Positions 15,728-23,811 of a DNA stretch of 26,017 nucleotides are shown piece after piece. The stretch spans positions 1 to 26,017 of the forward strand of contig CAZMEY010000005.1 of assembly GCA_964565435.1 (NCBI GenBank), read 5' to 3'. This DNA comes from JAQTTT01 sp964565435. Its GTDB lineage: Archaea > Nanobdellota > Nanobdellia > Tiddalikarchaeales > Tiddalikarchaeaceae. The notes under the pieces are model-generated. The model worked only from the letters and a program-made list of their open reading frames with translations, was not told the DNA's origin and made no database searches. The stretch's first letter is position 1. Each line of letters opens with the position of its first letter. The position numbers and the translations under genes are program-made.

Positions 15728-16620
15728 CTTTTAGCCTCCTTATTTTCTAAGTAAACCCTTTGAATGCTTGCGCTTGCAAGCCAAGTATTGATTAAGTCAA
15801 AGAATGTGCCTATTATTAATACCAATGATATTTGCTTTATTGCGTCAACGCTTGATAAGGCAAACATTATTACAAAAGTAATTAATGCAGTAAGGTTCAT
15901 TGTAAACTGTGTTTTGACTGCTGAGCCAAGCCTATCTTTCAGATTCCCATCCTTTTTTTTGAAAATGCTGCTGGCCAACAAGAGGTCAGAATCGGAGGAA
16001 TAACCTATAATCATCAGCAATGCCCCAATGGTCACTGAACCAATCTTAATGCCCATTAAATTAAAGACTGCAAGTATTCCAATAATATCGGACAATGTGC
16101 TGATATTGATAGTCAATGCAGGTATGAACTCTTTAAAGAATATGTAAGAGACTGCAAAGATTAGCAAAAATCCTATGATAAAAAGCCAGCTTGATTCTTT
16201 AATAAAATTATCCCCTATTGCGCTGCCCTGCAATCCAAAGCTTATATTCTCCTCATCCAATTCATCATTGATAAAATCCTCAATGTTTGATATCAGCAAA
16301 TCCTTTGATGTGCTGCTTTCAGCCAATATCTCATACCCTATTATTTTTCCGGAAAGCTGGTTTGCCAATAAAACAATATCAATATCATCAGTTTCCAATT
16401 TCTCCATTAGGTAGGATTTCAAGGCATTGGAGTCAATCTCTGTATCATAATTGAATGTCAGAGTGACTCCTCCTTTAAGGGAAGAATCCATATTGACAAT
16501 GCTTCCTGTGGAAAAATAATTGTAAGCCAGAACTGAAAGATTAAATACCAATAAAATTATCGGGATAAGTATAAGCTTTTTATAATTCTTATAATAAAAA
16601 TCAAATAAGTTCAATTTCAT
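15724..16620 (-). CDS. secF: Protein-export membrane protein SecF
   Basis: The partner of SecD in the Sec translocation machinery. It has 298 residues, normal for archaeal SecF. A membrane helix at about 16-35 is followed by the DSSLKGGVTLTF segment (45-56), equivalent to the family's DFxGG motif. After a short outer domain come five hydrophobic helices, including GALLMIIGYSSDSDLLLASS, the conserved membrane motif. It precedes secD on the same strand with a four-base overlap, the usual archaeal order. A TATA-like TTTAAAG on the minus strand near 16646-16653 could drive the pair separately from L15e, which ends 74 bases upstream with a T-rich tract between. Confidence 0.94.
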   Translation of the reverse strand: MKLNLFDFYYKNYKKLILIPIILLVFNLSVLAYNYFSTGSIVNMDSSLKGGVTLTFNYDTEIDSNALKSYLMEKLETDDIDIVLLANQLSGKIIGYEILAESSTSKDLLISNIEDFINDELDEENISFGLQGSAIGDNFIKESSWLFIIGFLLIFAVSYIFFKEFIPALTINISTLSDIIGILAVFNLMGIKIGSVTIGALLMIIGYSSDSDLLLASSIFKKKDGNLKDRLGSAVKTQFTMNLTALITFVIMFALSSVDAIKQISLVLIIGTFFDLINTWLASASIQRVYLENKEAKR

Positions 16621-16645
16621 AAGTATAAAAATTATTAATTTGGCT

Positions 16646-16653
16646 CTTTAAAA
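16646..16653 (-). promoter_or_regulatory. TATA-like box for secF-secD
   Basis: On the minus strand this reads TTTTAAAG within a longer T/A run, about 26-33 bases before the SecF start at 16620. The spacing fits leaderless archaeal transcription. Read-through from L15e is also possible. Confidence 0.4.
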
Positions 16654-16661
16654 AATTAACT

Positions 16662-16684
16662 AAGCCCTAAAAAAAATAAAAAAA
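16662..16684 (-). terminator. T-rich terminator after L15e
   Basis: The + strand carries a near-continuous A-tract here, so the minus strand has a long T-rich run starting about 11 bases after the L15e stop. U-runs of this kind end archaeal transcripts. No strong hairpin was seen. Confidence 0.5.
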
Positions 16685-16694
16685 GGGAGGGGAT

Positions 16695-17273
16695 TTACTT
16701 CCCCAAACCCTTATTAGCCCTAATGCTTGGCCTGATTTTTTCAGCTCCAAAGCCCTTGTTTTTAAGGCCTCTTCCTCTCCTTCCTGCGCTGGTGATTCCC
16801 CTAAAGACCCTTCCCCTGCTTTTATTGGTGCAGAGCCTTGCGTAATCCTTGTCCAGGTAAATCTGCGGCAAGTTGGTGTCTATTAATATCACTTCAAACC
16901 ATTTGTGCTTTCCGTCATCGCCGACTTCATAGCTGTTTAAAACATTCATATTTTTGAACTTTCTTGCAGCCCTTTCTTCGCTTATTGTCTGCAGATTCTT
17001 TTTGGTTGAATATTTTGTAAGTCCTGCATTTCCTGGCTTTCTGCCCATGTGATAGGACTCCCTTTTCCTTGTTCCTTTGGTAATCCTGACTCTTGCAATG
17101 CTGACTCCTTGCTTGGCTTTGTATCCCACGCTTTTGGCTTTGTCAAGCCTTGTGGGCTTTATTGCCTTGACTATTGCATCCTCTTTTCTCCAATCAATCA
17201 AGTGCTCCCTATAATAGGGATTATCCCTTCTGGGATTCTTCCATATTTTTTGTATGTATTTATACAAACCCAT
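16695..17273 (-). CDS. rpl15e: 50S ribosomal protein L15e
   Basis: A basic large-subunit ribosomal protein of 192 residues, the normal archaeal length. It is recognised by its start (MGLYKYIQKIWKNP), the YKAKQGVSIARVRITKGTRK segment, GRKPGNAG, and the C-terminal RGLTSAGRRGRGLKNKG-like stretch (here GITSAGRRGRGLKNKG). The start at 17273 fits the family. Upstream on the minus strand, GAGG (17287-17290) and TGTGA (17281-17285) resemble a ribosome binding site, and no TATA box lies at leaderless spacing. This message, unlike its neighbours, may therefore have a short leader. It is divergent from ndk, with 150 bases between them. Confidence 0.96.
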   Translation of the reverse strand: MGLYKYIQKIWKNPRRDNPYYREHLIDWRKEDAIVKAIKPTRLDKAKSVGYKAKQGVSIARVRITKGTRKRESYHMGRKPGNAGLTKYSTKKNLQTISEERAARKFKNMNVLNSYEVGDDGKHKWFEVILIDTNLPQIYLDKDYARLCTNKSRGRVFRGITSAGRRGRGLKNKGFGAEKIRPSIRANKGLGK

Positions 17274-17392
17274 TTTTCATTCACATCCTCTAATATGCCA
17301 ATCAAGATAATTAGTCTATCATCTGGCAAATAATTAATAGCAATAATCAGTTTAAAAAGGTTTTTAATAGTTAATTATTGCCAATAGTTAAA

Positions 17393-17398
17393 TTTAAA
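17393..17398 (+). promoter_or_regulatory. TATA-like box for ndk
   Basis: TTTAAA, preceded by an A/G-rich element, lies 26-31 bases before the ATG at 17424. That gives a predicted transcription start at or next to the start codon. Confidence 0.5.
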
Positions 17399-17423
17399 AG
17401 GGATTGAGTTTAATCTTGAAATC

Positions 17424-18002
17424 ATGGTTGAAAAAACAGTTGTATTAATTAAACCCGATGGAATTGCAAGGGGCTTAATCGGAGAATTGATTTCAAGATT
17501 TGAAAAGGTTGGGCTAAAAATCGTTGCAATGAAAATGATATGGGTTGAAAAAGATATTATCGGAAAGCATTATTCCGACAATGAAGGATACCTGAAAGGA
17601 GTTGGAGTTAAAACCCTTGAGAATTATGAAAAGTACGGCTTTGACGCCAATGAAAGCCTTGGAACAAAAGACCCTTTGGAAATCGGAAGAAAAGTCAGGG
17701 GAATGAATATGGAATTCATGACATCCGGGCCAGTTCTTGCAATGCTTTTGGAAGCTCCTGGAGTGATTCAGATTGTTAGGAAAATGGTTGGAAGCACTTT
17801 CCCTGATTCAGCAGTGCCTGGAACAATAAGAGGGGATTACAGCTATGATTCAGCAATGGAATCAAATATCAGGAAGAGAACCACAAGGAATTTAGTCCAT
17901 GCATCAGGCAACAAGGAAGATGCAGAGTTTGAAAGAAAGCTATGGTTCAAGGAAGAAGAGATATACAATTACGAAACATTGGCTGAAAAATTCTTCAGAT
18001 AA
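17424..18002 (+). CDS. ndk: Nucleoside diphosphate kinase
   Basis: Transfers the gamma phosphate from ATP to other nucleoside diphosphates through a phospho-histidine, balancing NTP pools. The start VEKTVVLIKPDGIARGLIGE contains the conserved KPD (Lys10-Pro-Asp), and the active-site histidine is His159 in NLVHASG. GTIRGDYS (133-140) is the substrate-contacting loop. The protein has 192 residues, about 40 more than the classic enzyme. The extra length includes an insertion around residues 50-90, before the MTSGPVLAMLLE segment, and a longer C-terminal tail. All catalytic landmarks are intact. It has its own TATA-like box and a T-rich run just downstream. Confidence 0.95.
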   Translation: MVEKTVVLIKPDGIARGLIGELISRFEKVGLKIVAMKMIWVEKDIIGKHYSDNEGYLKGVGVKTLENYEKYGFDANESLGTKDPLEIGRKVRGMNMEFMTSGPVLAMLLEAPGVIQIVRKMVGSTFPDSAVPGTIRGDYSYDSAMESNIRKRTTRNLVHASGNKEDAEFERKLWFKEEEIYNYETLAEKFFR

Positions 18003-18010
18003 TAATCAAT

Positions 18011-18034
18011 ATTTTTTTATTATTATTATTATTT
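18011..18034 (+). terminator. T-rich terminator with TTA repeats after ndk
   Basis: A T7 run followed by several TTA/ATT repeats begins about 10 bases after the ndk stop. Such U-rich tracts suit archaeal termination. The rest of the 105-base gap is AT-rich and holds the promoter of the next gene. Confidence 0.5.
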
Positions 18035-18076
18035 CAATTATTTGTTGTTATAATGATTTTTAAAAAAAAGGAATGG

Positions 18077-18083
18077 TTTAAAA
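18077..18083 (+). promoter_or_regulatory. TATA-like box for the 183-residue gene
   Basis: TTTAAAA lies 25-31 bases before the ATG at 18108. It would also drive the 1068-residue gene if the two are cotranscribed. Confidence 0.5.
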
Positions 18084-18107
18084 AAAGAATAATCTAATTT
18101 ATTTTGC

Positions 18108-18659
18108 ATGGAATTAACGGATTTCATAGAAGGAGTGAGGGACAGCTGCTTTTTGGCGGAGGAATCAATAAGCGCCAAGGATTATATTTCCAGCCTAAAG
18201 CCCATGCAAAATCTTTTGATGCTTGATGCAGAATATGTTTTTGGCTCAAAAATAAGGGAAATAGAGCCTAATGTGAAAAACATTTTCGGCACAGAATATT
18301 ATTATTTTGCCAAAATAAACGGCAAAGACATCTCAATCGCGTTTGACAGCGAAGATTTTGAATATTACAGGTATATCATTTCATCAGTGTCATTGCCGAA
18401 AAACTGCAAAGCTCCCTCATTGTTTGAAGGATTGCACCATTCCCTCCAATATTGCCTGCCTAATAATATTGGAAGCTATAGCGAATTGCACAAAAAAAAC
18501 ACTGAAAAATTTGAAGCATGCGCATATTATTGGAGGATAAAATCCTTCCCGGAAAACAAGGATTATAAGGATTCAATAATAAAGCCCTTGGACTTTGGCT
18601 GGATTATTAAAAAAAAGCCTGAAGAGATAATGCTTTTAGAAAAAGAAATAATTTATTAA
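18108..18659 (+). CDS. Hypothetical protein, unknown family (183 aa)
   Basis: I do not recognise this protein. It has no signal peptide and no membrane helix, so it is probably cytoplasmic. The first ~55 residues look helical (MELTDFIEGVRDSCFLAEES). A mixed alpha/beta region follows with EYYYFAKINGKDISIAFDSE, then a segment with LHHSLQYCLPNN. Aromatic residues and cysteines are fairly frequent (Cys at four positions), but they do not form a CxxC zinc motif. It has a good TATA-like box at leaderless spacing and is followed after 24 bases by the 1068-residue gene on the same strand, so the two may form a unit. Confidence 0.75.
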   Translation: MELTDFIEGVRDSCFLAEESISAKDYISSLKPMQNLLMLDAEYVFGSKIREIEPNVKNIFGTEYYYFAKINGKDISIAFDSEDFEYYRYIISSVSLPKNCKAPSLFEGLHHSLQYCLPNNIGSYSELHKKNTEKFEACAYYWRIKSFPENKDYKDSIIKPLDFGWIIKKKPEEIMLLEKEIIY

Positions 18660-18683
18660 TAATAAAAAGGTATTGTTTAATCA

Positions 18684-21600
18684 ATGAATGAGGACAATTT
18701 ATTCTGCATAATATCAAATACCAACCAAACGGGGATATCAATTGAAATAGATTCCAAAAAAAATGCCGCAAAGATTGCTGAATCAATTGACCTGCCGTTC
18801 ATGAGGGAAAAAAATGCAGATTCCGACATATTCATTGCAACATTGTATTCAATATTATCCAACCTGAAAACAATCGCAGGCATAGACCTATCAAGCGTTT
18901 TTCTCATAAAAAACGGAGTCAAGCACCAGATTAATCTAGAAAAATTTGAAGATGACGGATTGACTTGGATTAATTTCTCAAGCGAAGAATTGAACATTAA
19001 TTTGGCAAAAAAATTAAACAAAAAAATGCCGGGATTAAAAAAAGGAAGGCTGAATGATTTAATCCCGACAATCAATGAATTTTTATCCAGCGTAGAAAAA
19101 CCATTGGCTTACCATGAAAGGGATAATAATTATGTGATCAATGAAAAATTCAGCAATGAAAAAATAAAAAAATACCCTGAAGAGCTAAGCATGCTTATCG
19201 GAGGATTTTTCATGATGCTTGATTATGATGAGATAATAATCAGGGACACTTCAAAAAAATATTATTATTTCTCCAAAGGCATGGCTGATTTTTCTGACAA
19301 AATCCTTGAAGGCTTTGAAAGCAATGGAATGGATTATCCATCATTGTCAAATATTTTTGAAAAAGAATCCGAAAATAATGGCAATTTTAAGGAAGCGTTT
19401 TTGGCAACAGCATCCATAGAGCTTGAAAAAGTGCTCTCGCAAAAAAAGCCAAGCAAAGAAGATTTATTTCAATTTTTAATATTCTTGATTGAAATGCAGG
19501 AAAAACACGGGATTTCATTGCCCTTTAAAACAAAGTATTTTATAATAAAAAAAAATGACAAACATACAAGAATAACAGTTTTTTTTTCCAAAAAAAAAAT
19601 ACAAATAACCAAAGAAAAAATAAATTTTATTATTGAAATTGATAAAGGCATAAATAATAATGGAAAAATCATTAAAAGCCTTGCCCAAATAAACAATAAA
19701 ATAATAGGGAATGAAAATTTAAGACACTGGCTTGTAATATCAAAAGATAAAGCAATCATTGAAGATATTGATTTTAATGGAAAAATTAGGACAGAAAATC
19801 TTGAGAATTATGAAAAAATAATTGAATATGATAGGATTGAAATTGATGATTCTTTCATTAATTATTTCATTGATGAAGAGAATATTAAAAGGATAAGCTT
19901 CCTTATTGGTTTTGGCTGCGAAAAAGAAAAAATCCTTGAATGCCTAAAATTGGCTGACAAAAACAAAAGAATAGAGGAAATTATTGCTTTATTAATAAGG
20001 GAATATGCCTATGATGAGCAAAATTACGGCAATTACATCCAGCTTTTGGAAGGCATTGAAAGCATGAAAGCTTCGCAAAAAAACAAAGATGTTTTTTTGG
20101 CTGAAGCAAAATTCTTAGGAATAATGAAAGCCTCTGCTGCAGGAGAGTCTGCAGTGCTTCAAATGCAATCAGTGAATTCAATCCTTTTAGAAATTAAAGG
20201 ATTTGGGGGTTATAAAAGCAAATTTGTTGGAAATAATTATTTCATTAACAGAAATGAAGCGCTCCAGAAAAAATCCGCTGAGTTATTTAAGCAAAAAATT
20301 AAGATTGTATTAATTGAAAAAAAAGCAGGCATTGAAGAATTTAAAGATATTGATATAGATGAAGCAAAAATCCTGCTTGGGGTTTTGGCTGAAAAATACC
20401 TTTACACTGAAAAAAGCTACAATTCTTACATGGAAATAATCAAAATTTGCAGGGAAAAAATAGGAAGCTCGGGCGATGAAAAGACGCTGAAAATATTCCT
20501 GTATGAGGACACTTTTTTTAGGCTTAAAAAAAAATATTACCCTATTGCTTATGAGAATATTTCCAGATTAAAAGAGCTGGATTCTGAAAGGGTTTTTGGG
20601 CTTTTTCGTGAGGCAGAGATTAATAGATCAATAAGGGAGTGGGTGCTTGGTTATGAATATTTTCCATCTTCTTATCCAGATTACAAAAAAATTATAAGAA
20701 TTGATTTAGGAAAATATTCATTTGGAAAGGATTTTTTTGAAAGCGATGATAATTTTTTCAATGCAATAATTTCTGGTTCAATTGCTCCATTAAAAAAAGT
20801 GTCAAAAAATTATTATTCATTAAAAAGCGCAAGGATAAATTCTTTTTTGATTGATTCAATAAAGAGATTATTTAAGGAAAATTCAGCTTATGAGGATTTT
20901 TCTAATTTAGAGATTATAAATTTCAGCAGTGATGAAAAGGCGCTGCTTGGCGAAATAATCTTGGCAGCCAAAAAAGATGCTTACATGCGAGTGTTAAAAT
21001 CGGACATTGCTTTTGAAGGCGAGCTTGAATTGGCCAAAAAGCTTGCAGTAAATCTTTATTTTTTGGGAAAAAGATTCGGGATTAAAACAAATGCTCTGGA
21101 GGAGGATTTCACCCAAGATTTCCAGATAATATTCGGAAATTTTTCAAAATTGCTGCAGAATGAGCCTGCACCTTCAAAGGAAAAATATGGCAAAATATTC
21201 ATGCAAGTGCTGAATAATAGAAAAGAGGATTATAAGAAATATTTTGAAAATTATCTTGGCTCATTGGATTTGGATAATATTGGCATGATTATCATATTTA
21301 TCAAAAAAATGAGAAGCCTGTTTAATAAAATAATAAGCAAAAGCTTTGGCTATGAATCCCTTTCGGATAGTTTCATCTTTGACTTGTCAAAAAAAATCAA
21401 CGAATTTATCAAAGATTACAAAATTGCGGCAATCAAAAGCTTCCTTAATGGGTACATTGATTTGGTGGAAAAGCAGTACCATTCTTACAAGCAGCATTTT
21501 GAAAAATCTTACAGGTATATTGAGAATCTGAACAAGATATATTCATTGATTAATGAATCCGAGAATGGATTGAAAAAAATGCATGATTTCTTAAGCGCAA

Positions 21601-21890
21601 GAGGCTCGTCTTTTGAAGCGCTAATGCCGACTGGACAATTAAGCGCAACAATAAATTCATTAATCACTGGAGAAAGCATTGCCAAATTTAAGGTGCTGGA
21701 TGAAAATGAATCAATATTAAGCCCCCTTTACTCAGGGTTATCTTCAATAAACTACAAAAAAATATTGAATGACTTCCTTAAGGGAAAAAGTGGGGCTAGA
21801 AATAAAATTGAGAATATTGAAAGGAATATTTTAGGCTCAATTTATTTCAATAATATTGTGAAGAAAACAATAAAGAAGCTTAAGCTTTAA
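18684..21890 (+). CDS. Large hypothetical protein, unknown family (1068 aa)
   Basis: I recognise no domain or catalytic motif. There is no signal peptide or membrane helix, so a cytoplasmic location is likely. It is rich in Lys, Ile, Asn, Glu and Phe. The N-terminal ~360 residues alternate strands and helices (FCIISNTNQTGISIEIDSKK; later RITVFFSKKKIQITKEKINF). From about 390 to the end it is predominantly helical, with features such as ISFLIGFGCEKEKILECLKL that resemble helical-repeat scaffolds. The gene contains many long A runs and is markedly A-rich on the coding strand. It follows the 183-residue gene by 24 bases and ends overlapping the convergent deoxyhypusine synthase gene by four bases (21887-21890). 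An intact frame of this size argues that it is expressed and under selection. Confidence 0.8.
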   Translation: MNEDNLFCIISNTNQTGISIEIDSKKNAAKIAESIDLPFMREKNADSDIFIATLYSILSNLKTIAGIDLSSVFLIKNGVKHQINLEKFEDDGLTWINFSSEELNINLAKKLNKKMPGLKKGRLNDLIPTINEFLSSVEKPLAYHERDNNYVINEKFSNEKIKKYPEELSMLIGGFFMMLDYDEIIIRDTSKKYYYFSKGMADFSDKILEGFESNGMDYPSLSNIFEKESENNGNFKEAFLATASIELEKVLSQKKPSKEDLFQFLIFLIEMQEKHGISLPFKTKYFIIKKNDKHTRITVFFSKKKIQITKEKINFIIEIDKGINNNGKIIKSLAQINNKIIGNENLRHWLVISKDKAIIEDIDFNGKIRTENLENYEKIIEYDRIEIDDSFINYFIDEENIKRISFLIGFGCEKEKILECLKLADKNKRIEEIIALLIREYAYDEQNYGNYIQLLEGIESMKASQKNKDVFLAEAKFLGIMKASAAGESAVLQMQSVNSILLEIKGFGGYKSKFVGNNYFINRNEALQKKSAELFKQKIKIVLIEKKAGIEEFKDIDIDEAKILLGVLAEKYLYTEKSYNSYMEIIKICREKIGSSGDEKTLKIFLYEDTFFRLKKKYYPIAYENISRLKELDSERVFGLFREAEINRSIREWVLGYEYFPSSYPDYKKIIRIDLGKYSFGKDFFESDDNFFNAIISGSIAPLKKVSKNYYSLKSARINSFLIDSIKRLFKENSAYEDFSNLEIINFSSDEKALLGEIILAAKKDAYMRVLKSDIAFEGELELAKKLAVNLYFLGKRFGIKTNALEEDFTQDFQIIFGNFSKLLQNEPAPSKEKYGKIFMQVLNNRKEDYKKYFENYLGSLDLDNIGMIIIFIKKMRSLFNKIISKSFGYESLSDSFIFDLSKKINEFIKDYKIAAIKSFLNGYIDLVEKQYHSYKQHFEKSYRYIENLNKIYSLINESENGLKKMHDFLSARGSSFEALMPTGQLSATINSLITGESIAKFKVLDENESILSPLYSGLSSINYKKILNDFLKGKSGARNKIENIERNILGSIYFNNIVKKTIKKLKL

Positions 21891-22810
21891 TCTTCAATCA
21901 TTGAGAGAAACATCAATGGAAAAGCGATTGTTGCGTCAGCATGGACAACAACAGTGTTTGCTTCCTCTTTTATTTTGCTCCATGATACTGCCTCGCTTGC
22001 GCTTGCGCCTGACAATGAGCCGTCAAAGCTTTCCGCTGTTGTGACGTAGACTGCGTAGTCAAATCCGTCCCTGACAATATTCATGCCTATTGCATGGTGC
22101 TTCGCAAATCCTCCTCCGAGGATTATTCCGCCGGTTTTTTCAGCGTTGAGTATTAAATCAGCCTCTGCTTTCATGTCAGCAGTGACATCTATTCCGAATT
22201 CTGGATTTTCCTGCTTGTAATAAAACATCTGCAGCCCGAATGCGCCGTCAAGTATTGCCGGGCAGAATATTTGGATATTGTTTTTTGTTGCCCAGTGAAG
22301 TATTGAGTTTTCGTCTTCAATGAATTTTCCAAGCTCAAATATGACTTCACTTGGCCCAAGCATTTTTCCCCTTTTTTTTTGAATGTTGAAAATATGCTCA
22401 AAAAAAGGCATCAATGAATCCTCAAGGTTTTCATAATGCGAGTTTTCCACTAGTATATTGCCAATCCTGTTAATCCCTTTTTGGTGCAGCTCTTTGTCAT
22501 TAAGATTGAATGAGCCGAGAATGAACGGCTTTTTGGATTTCATCAAATCTTCTTCAATGCTTCCGGCCCCAGTCACTATTGCATCAATGAATTTTCTTTT
22601 GCATAAATCAGCGAATAATTCCCTTAAACCGCTGGATACCATATTGCTTGTGAATGTCAATATAACCGTTGCATTATCTTTTTTCATTTTTTTGATAATC
22701 TCCACTGCTTGGCTGATATGGCTTGCTTGAAATCCTATTTTGCCAAAATCATTGACTAATTCCTTGACAGTTTTTTTGGAATCAAAACTGAATCCCTGGA
22801 TGTCTTCCAT
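21887..22810 (-). CDS. dys: Deoxyhypusine synthase
   Basis: Catalyses the first step of hypusine formation, moving the aminobutyl group of spermidine to a lysine of initiation factor 5A. The 307-residue protein carries GGGFAKHH, with the catalytic lysine at residue 237, and the substrate region TTAESFDGSLSGASASEAVSW. LTFTSNMVSSGLRELFADL near residue 50 matches the NAD-binding start of the family. I chose ATG 22810 (MEDIQGFSFD): it aligns with the family N-terminus and has a TATA-like CTTTAAAAA (minus strand TTTTTAAAG, 22834-22842) at leaderless spacing. An in-frame start at 22912 would overlap the glycosyltransferase gene by 65 bases. No IF5A gene is in the window. Confidence 0.94.
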   Translation of the reverse strand: MEDIQGFSFDSKKTVKELVNDFGKIGFQASHISQAVEIIKKMKKDNATVILTFTSNMVSSGLRELFADLCKRKFIDAIVTGAGSIEEDLMKSKKPFILGSFNLNDKELHQKGINRIGNILVENSHYENLEDSLMPFFEHIFNIQKKRGKMLGPSEVIFELGKFIEDENSILHWATKNNIQIFCPAILDGAFGLQMFYYKQENPEFGIDVTADMKAEADLILNAEKTGGIILGGGFAKHHAIGMNIVRDGFDYAVYVTTAESFDGSLSGASASEAVSWSKIKEEANTVVVHADATIAFPLMFLSMIED

Positions 22811-22833
22811 AAAGTTATAATGAGAATTAATGT

Positions 22834-22842
22834 CTTTAAAAA
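22834..22842 (-). promoter_or_regulatory. TATA-like box for deoxyhypusine synthase
   Basis: On the minus strand this reads TTTTTAAAG, 24-32 bases before the ATG at 22810. Its position helps decide that start over the longer one at 22912. Confidence 0.5.
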
Positions 22843-22847
22843 TATTA

Positions 22848-23708
22848 TTAAAAGAAAAATTTGGTTTTGAAGAATGTCTGGTAAAGCCTTTTAATAAGCC
22901 TTTTGACATCATCGCTGGTCAATTCTTCAATAGGCAGAGGAGTCATTGCCAAATATTCGTAGTATTTTTTGCAATAAGTATTCAAGGGGTTGATTATCTT
23001 GACCATCTCAGGCTTTAGCCCTGCAAAATGCACAATCTTTGGATTGGCATTCTTCAAAAAAACAAGATCAAAATTGATAATGTAATTATAGGATTCTGGC
23101 AGCTTAATCCAGTGGTTGAAAAGCACGCCGTTCAATCCATCCTGGTCATGCATTATTATTTTCTCCGCATTTTTATGCAAGAATTTTATTATTTTATCGG
23201 AATAATTATTTTTTCTTAAATAATCCAAATTAAGCATCATTACCCCTGAATTAAAATAAGATTTATCAGCAGGGATTTTAAGCCTTGATTTTAATCCCTT
23301 GAAATCAGTTTTTAGGGCGACTTTATCCTCAACCGCTGCCAATGCCTTGCCGGATAAGTCAATTGAGAAAAGCCCCATTAAATCATTTTCAACTATTGTG
23401 TCACAGTCAAGATACAGGGCTTTGTCAACAGATTTGGGCAATAGTTTAGGCATGAGTATCCTGTAATATGCCGAGTATCCTCCAAGCACTGGAAGGCCGT
23501 AAAACAATTTATCATCAGTTAAATAATACCTGAATTTTGCCTTAAACATTTTTTCGGCAATCCTCAATTTTTTCTTGTCAGTGAACTTATTATGGATAAT
23601 ATGGATTACTGGGCTTATTTTTGCGTTAAGAAACAATGAGATTATTGATGCGATCGCGTATTTTTCAAAGCCGCCATCAACGCAGTAGCAGACATGATGC
23701 TTTTCCAT
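22848..23708 (-). CDS. Glycosyltransferase family 8 protein
   Basis: A GT-A fold, retaining sugar transferase of the GT8 family, related to LgtC and glycogenin. It has 286 residues. The nucleotide-sugar and metal site is DCD (101-103) in KALYLDCDTIV. Other family marks are YFNSGVMMLNLDYLR (151-165), DQDGLN (188-193) and HFAGLKP (227-233), which supplies a metal-binding histidine. The C-terminus (LIKRLYQTFFKTKFFF) is basic and aromatic, suggesting attachment to the membrane face as in LgtC. Sugar donor and acceptor cannot be told from the sequence; a cell-surface glycan or glycolipid is likely. It has its own promoter, divergent from the Nre gene, and is followed by deoxyhypusine synthase 37 bases on. 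Confidence 0.92.
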   Translation of the reverse strand: MEKHHVCYCVDGGFEKYAIASIISLFLNAKISPVIHIIHNKFTDKKKLRIAEKMFKAKFRYYLTDDKLFYGLPVLGGYSAYYRILMPKLLPKSVDKALYLDCDTIVENDLMGLFSIDLSGKALAAVEDKVALKTDFKGLKSRLKIPADKSYFNSGVMMLNLDYLRKNNYSDKIIKFLHKNAEKIIMHDQDGLNGVLFNHWIKLPESYNYIINFDLVFLKNANPKIVHFAGLKPEMVKIINPLNTYCKKYYEYLAMTPLPIEELTSDDVKRLIKRLYQTFFKTKFFF

Positions 23709-23730
23709 AAAAAATAGATAATATTCATTG

Positions 23731-23739
23731 TTTTAAAAT
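23731..23739 (-). promoter_or_regulatory. TATA-like box for the GT8 gene
   Basis: TTTTAAAAT on the + strand (ATTTTAAAA on the minus strand) lies 23-31 bases before the ATG at 23708, in the 103-base divergent region shared with the Nre gene. Confidence 0.45.
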
Positions 23740-23781
23740 AGTATTGAAAATATGTTATAAAAAAATAGTTGGTGCCAATAA

Positions 23782-23789
23782 TTTATAAG
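23782..23789 (+). promoter_or_regulatory. TATA box for the Nre-family gene
   Basis: TTTATAAG is close to the archaeal consensus and sits 23-30 bases before the ATG at 23812, giving a predicted leaderless transcript. Confidence 0.55.
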
Positions 23790-23811
23790 CAATTAATTTG
23801 TCAAAAAGATT

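Noticed and set aside
18011..18034. TTA microsatellite as a functional repeat or CRISPR remnant
   Set aside because: It is a short, simple AT repeat in a T-rich gap just after ndk, better explained as a terminator; there are no spacers or palindromic repeats.
19540..19610. Long A runs in the 1068-residue gene as frameshift sites
   Set aside because: The frame remains open on both sides with consistent protein character, so there is no sign of a broken gene or programmed frameshift.
22811..22912. Longer deoxyhypusine synthase starting at 22912 (34 extra residues)
   Set aside because: It would overlap the glycosyltransferase gene by 65 bases, the extra residues do not look like the family, and a TATA-like box at 22834-22842 fits the start at 22810.
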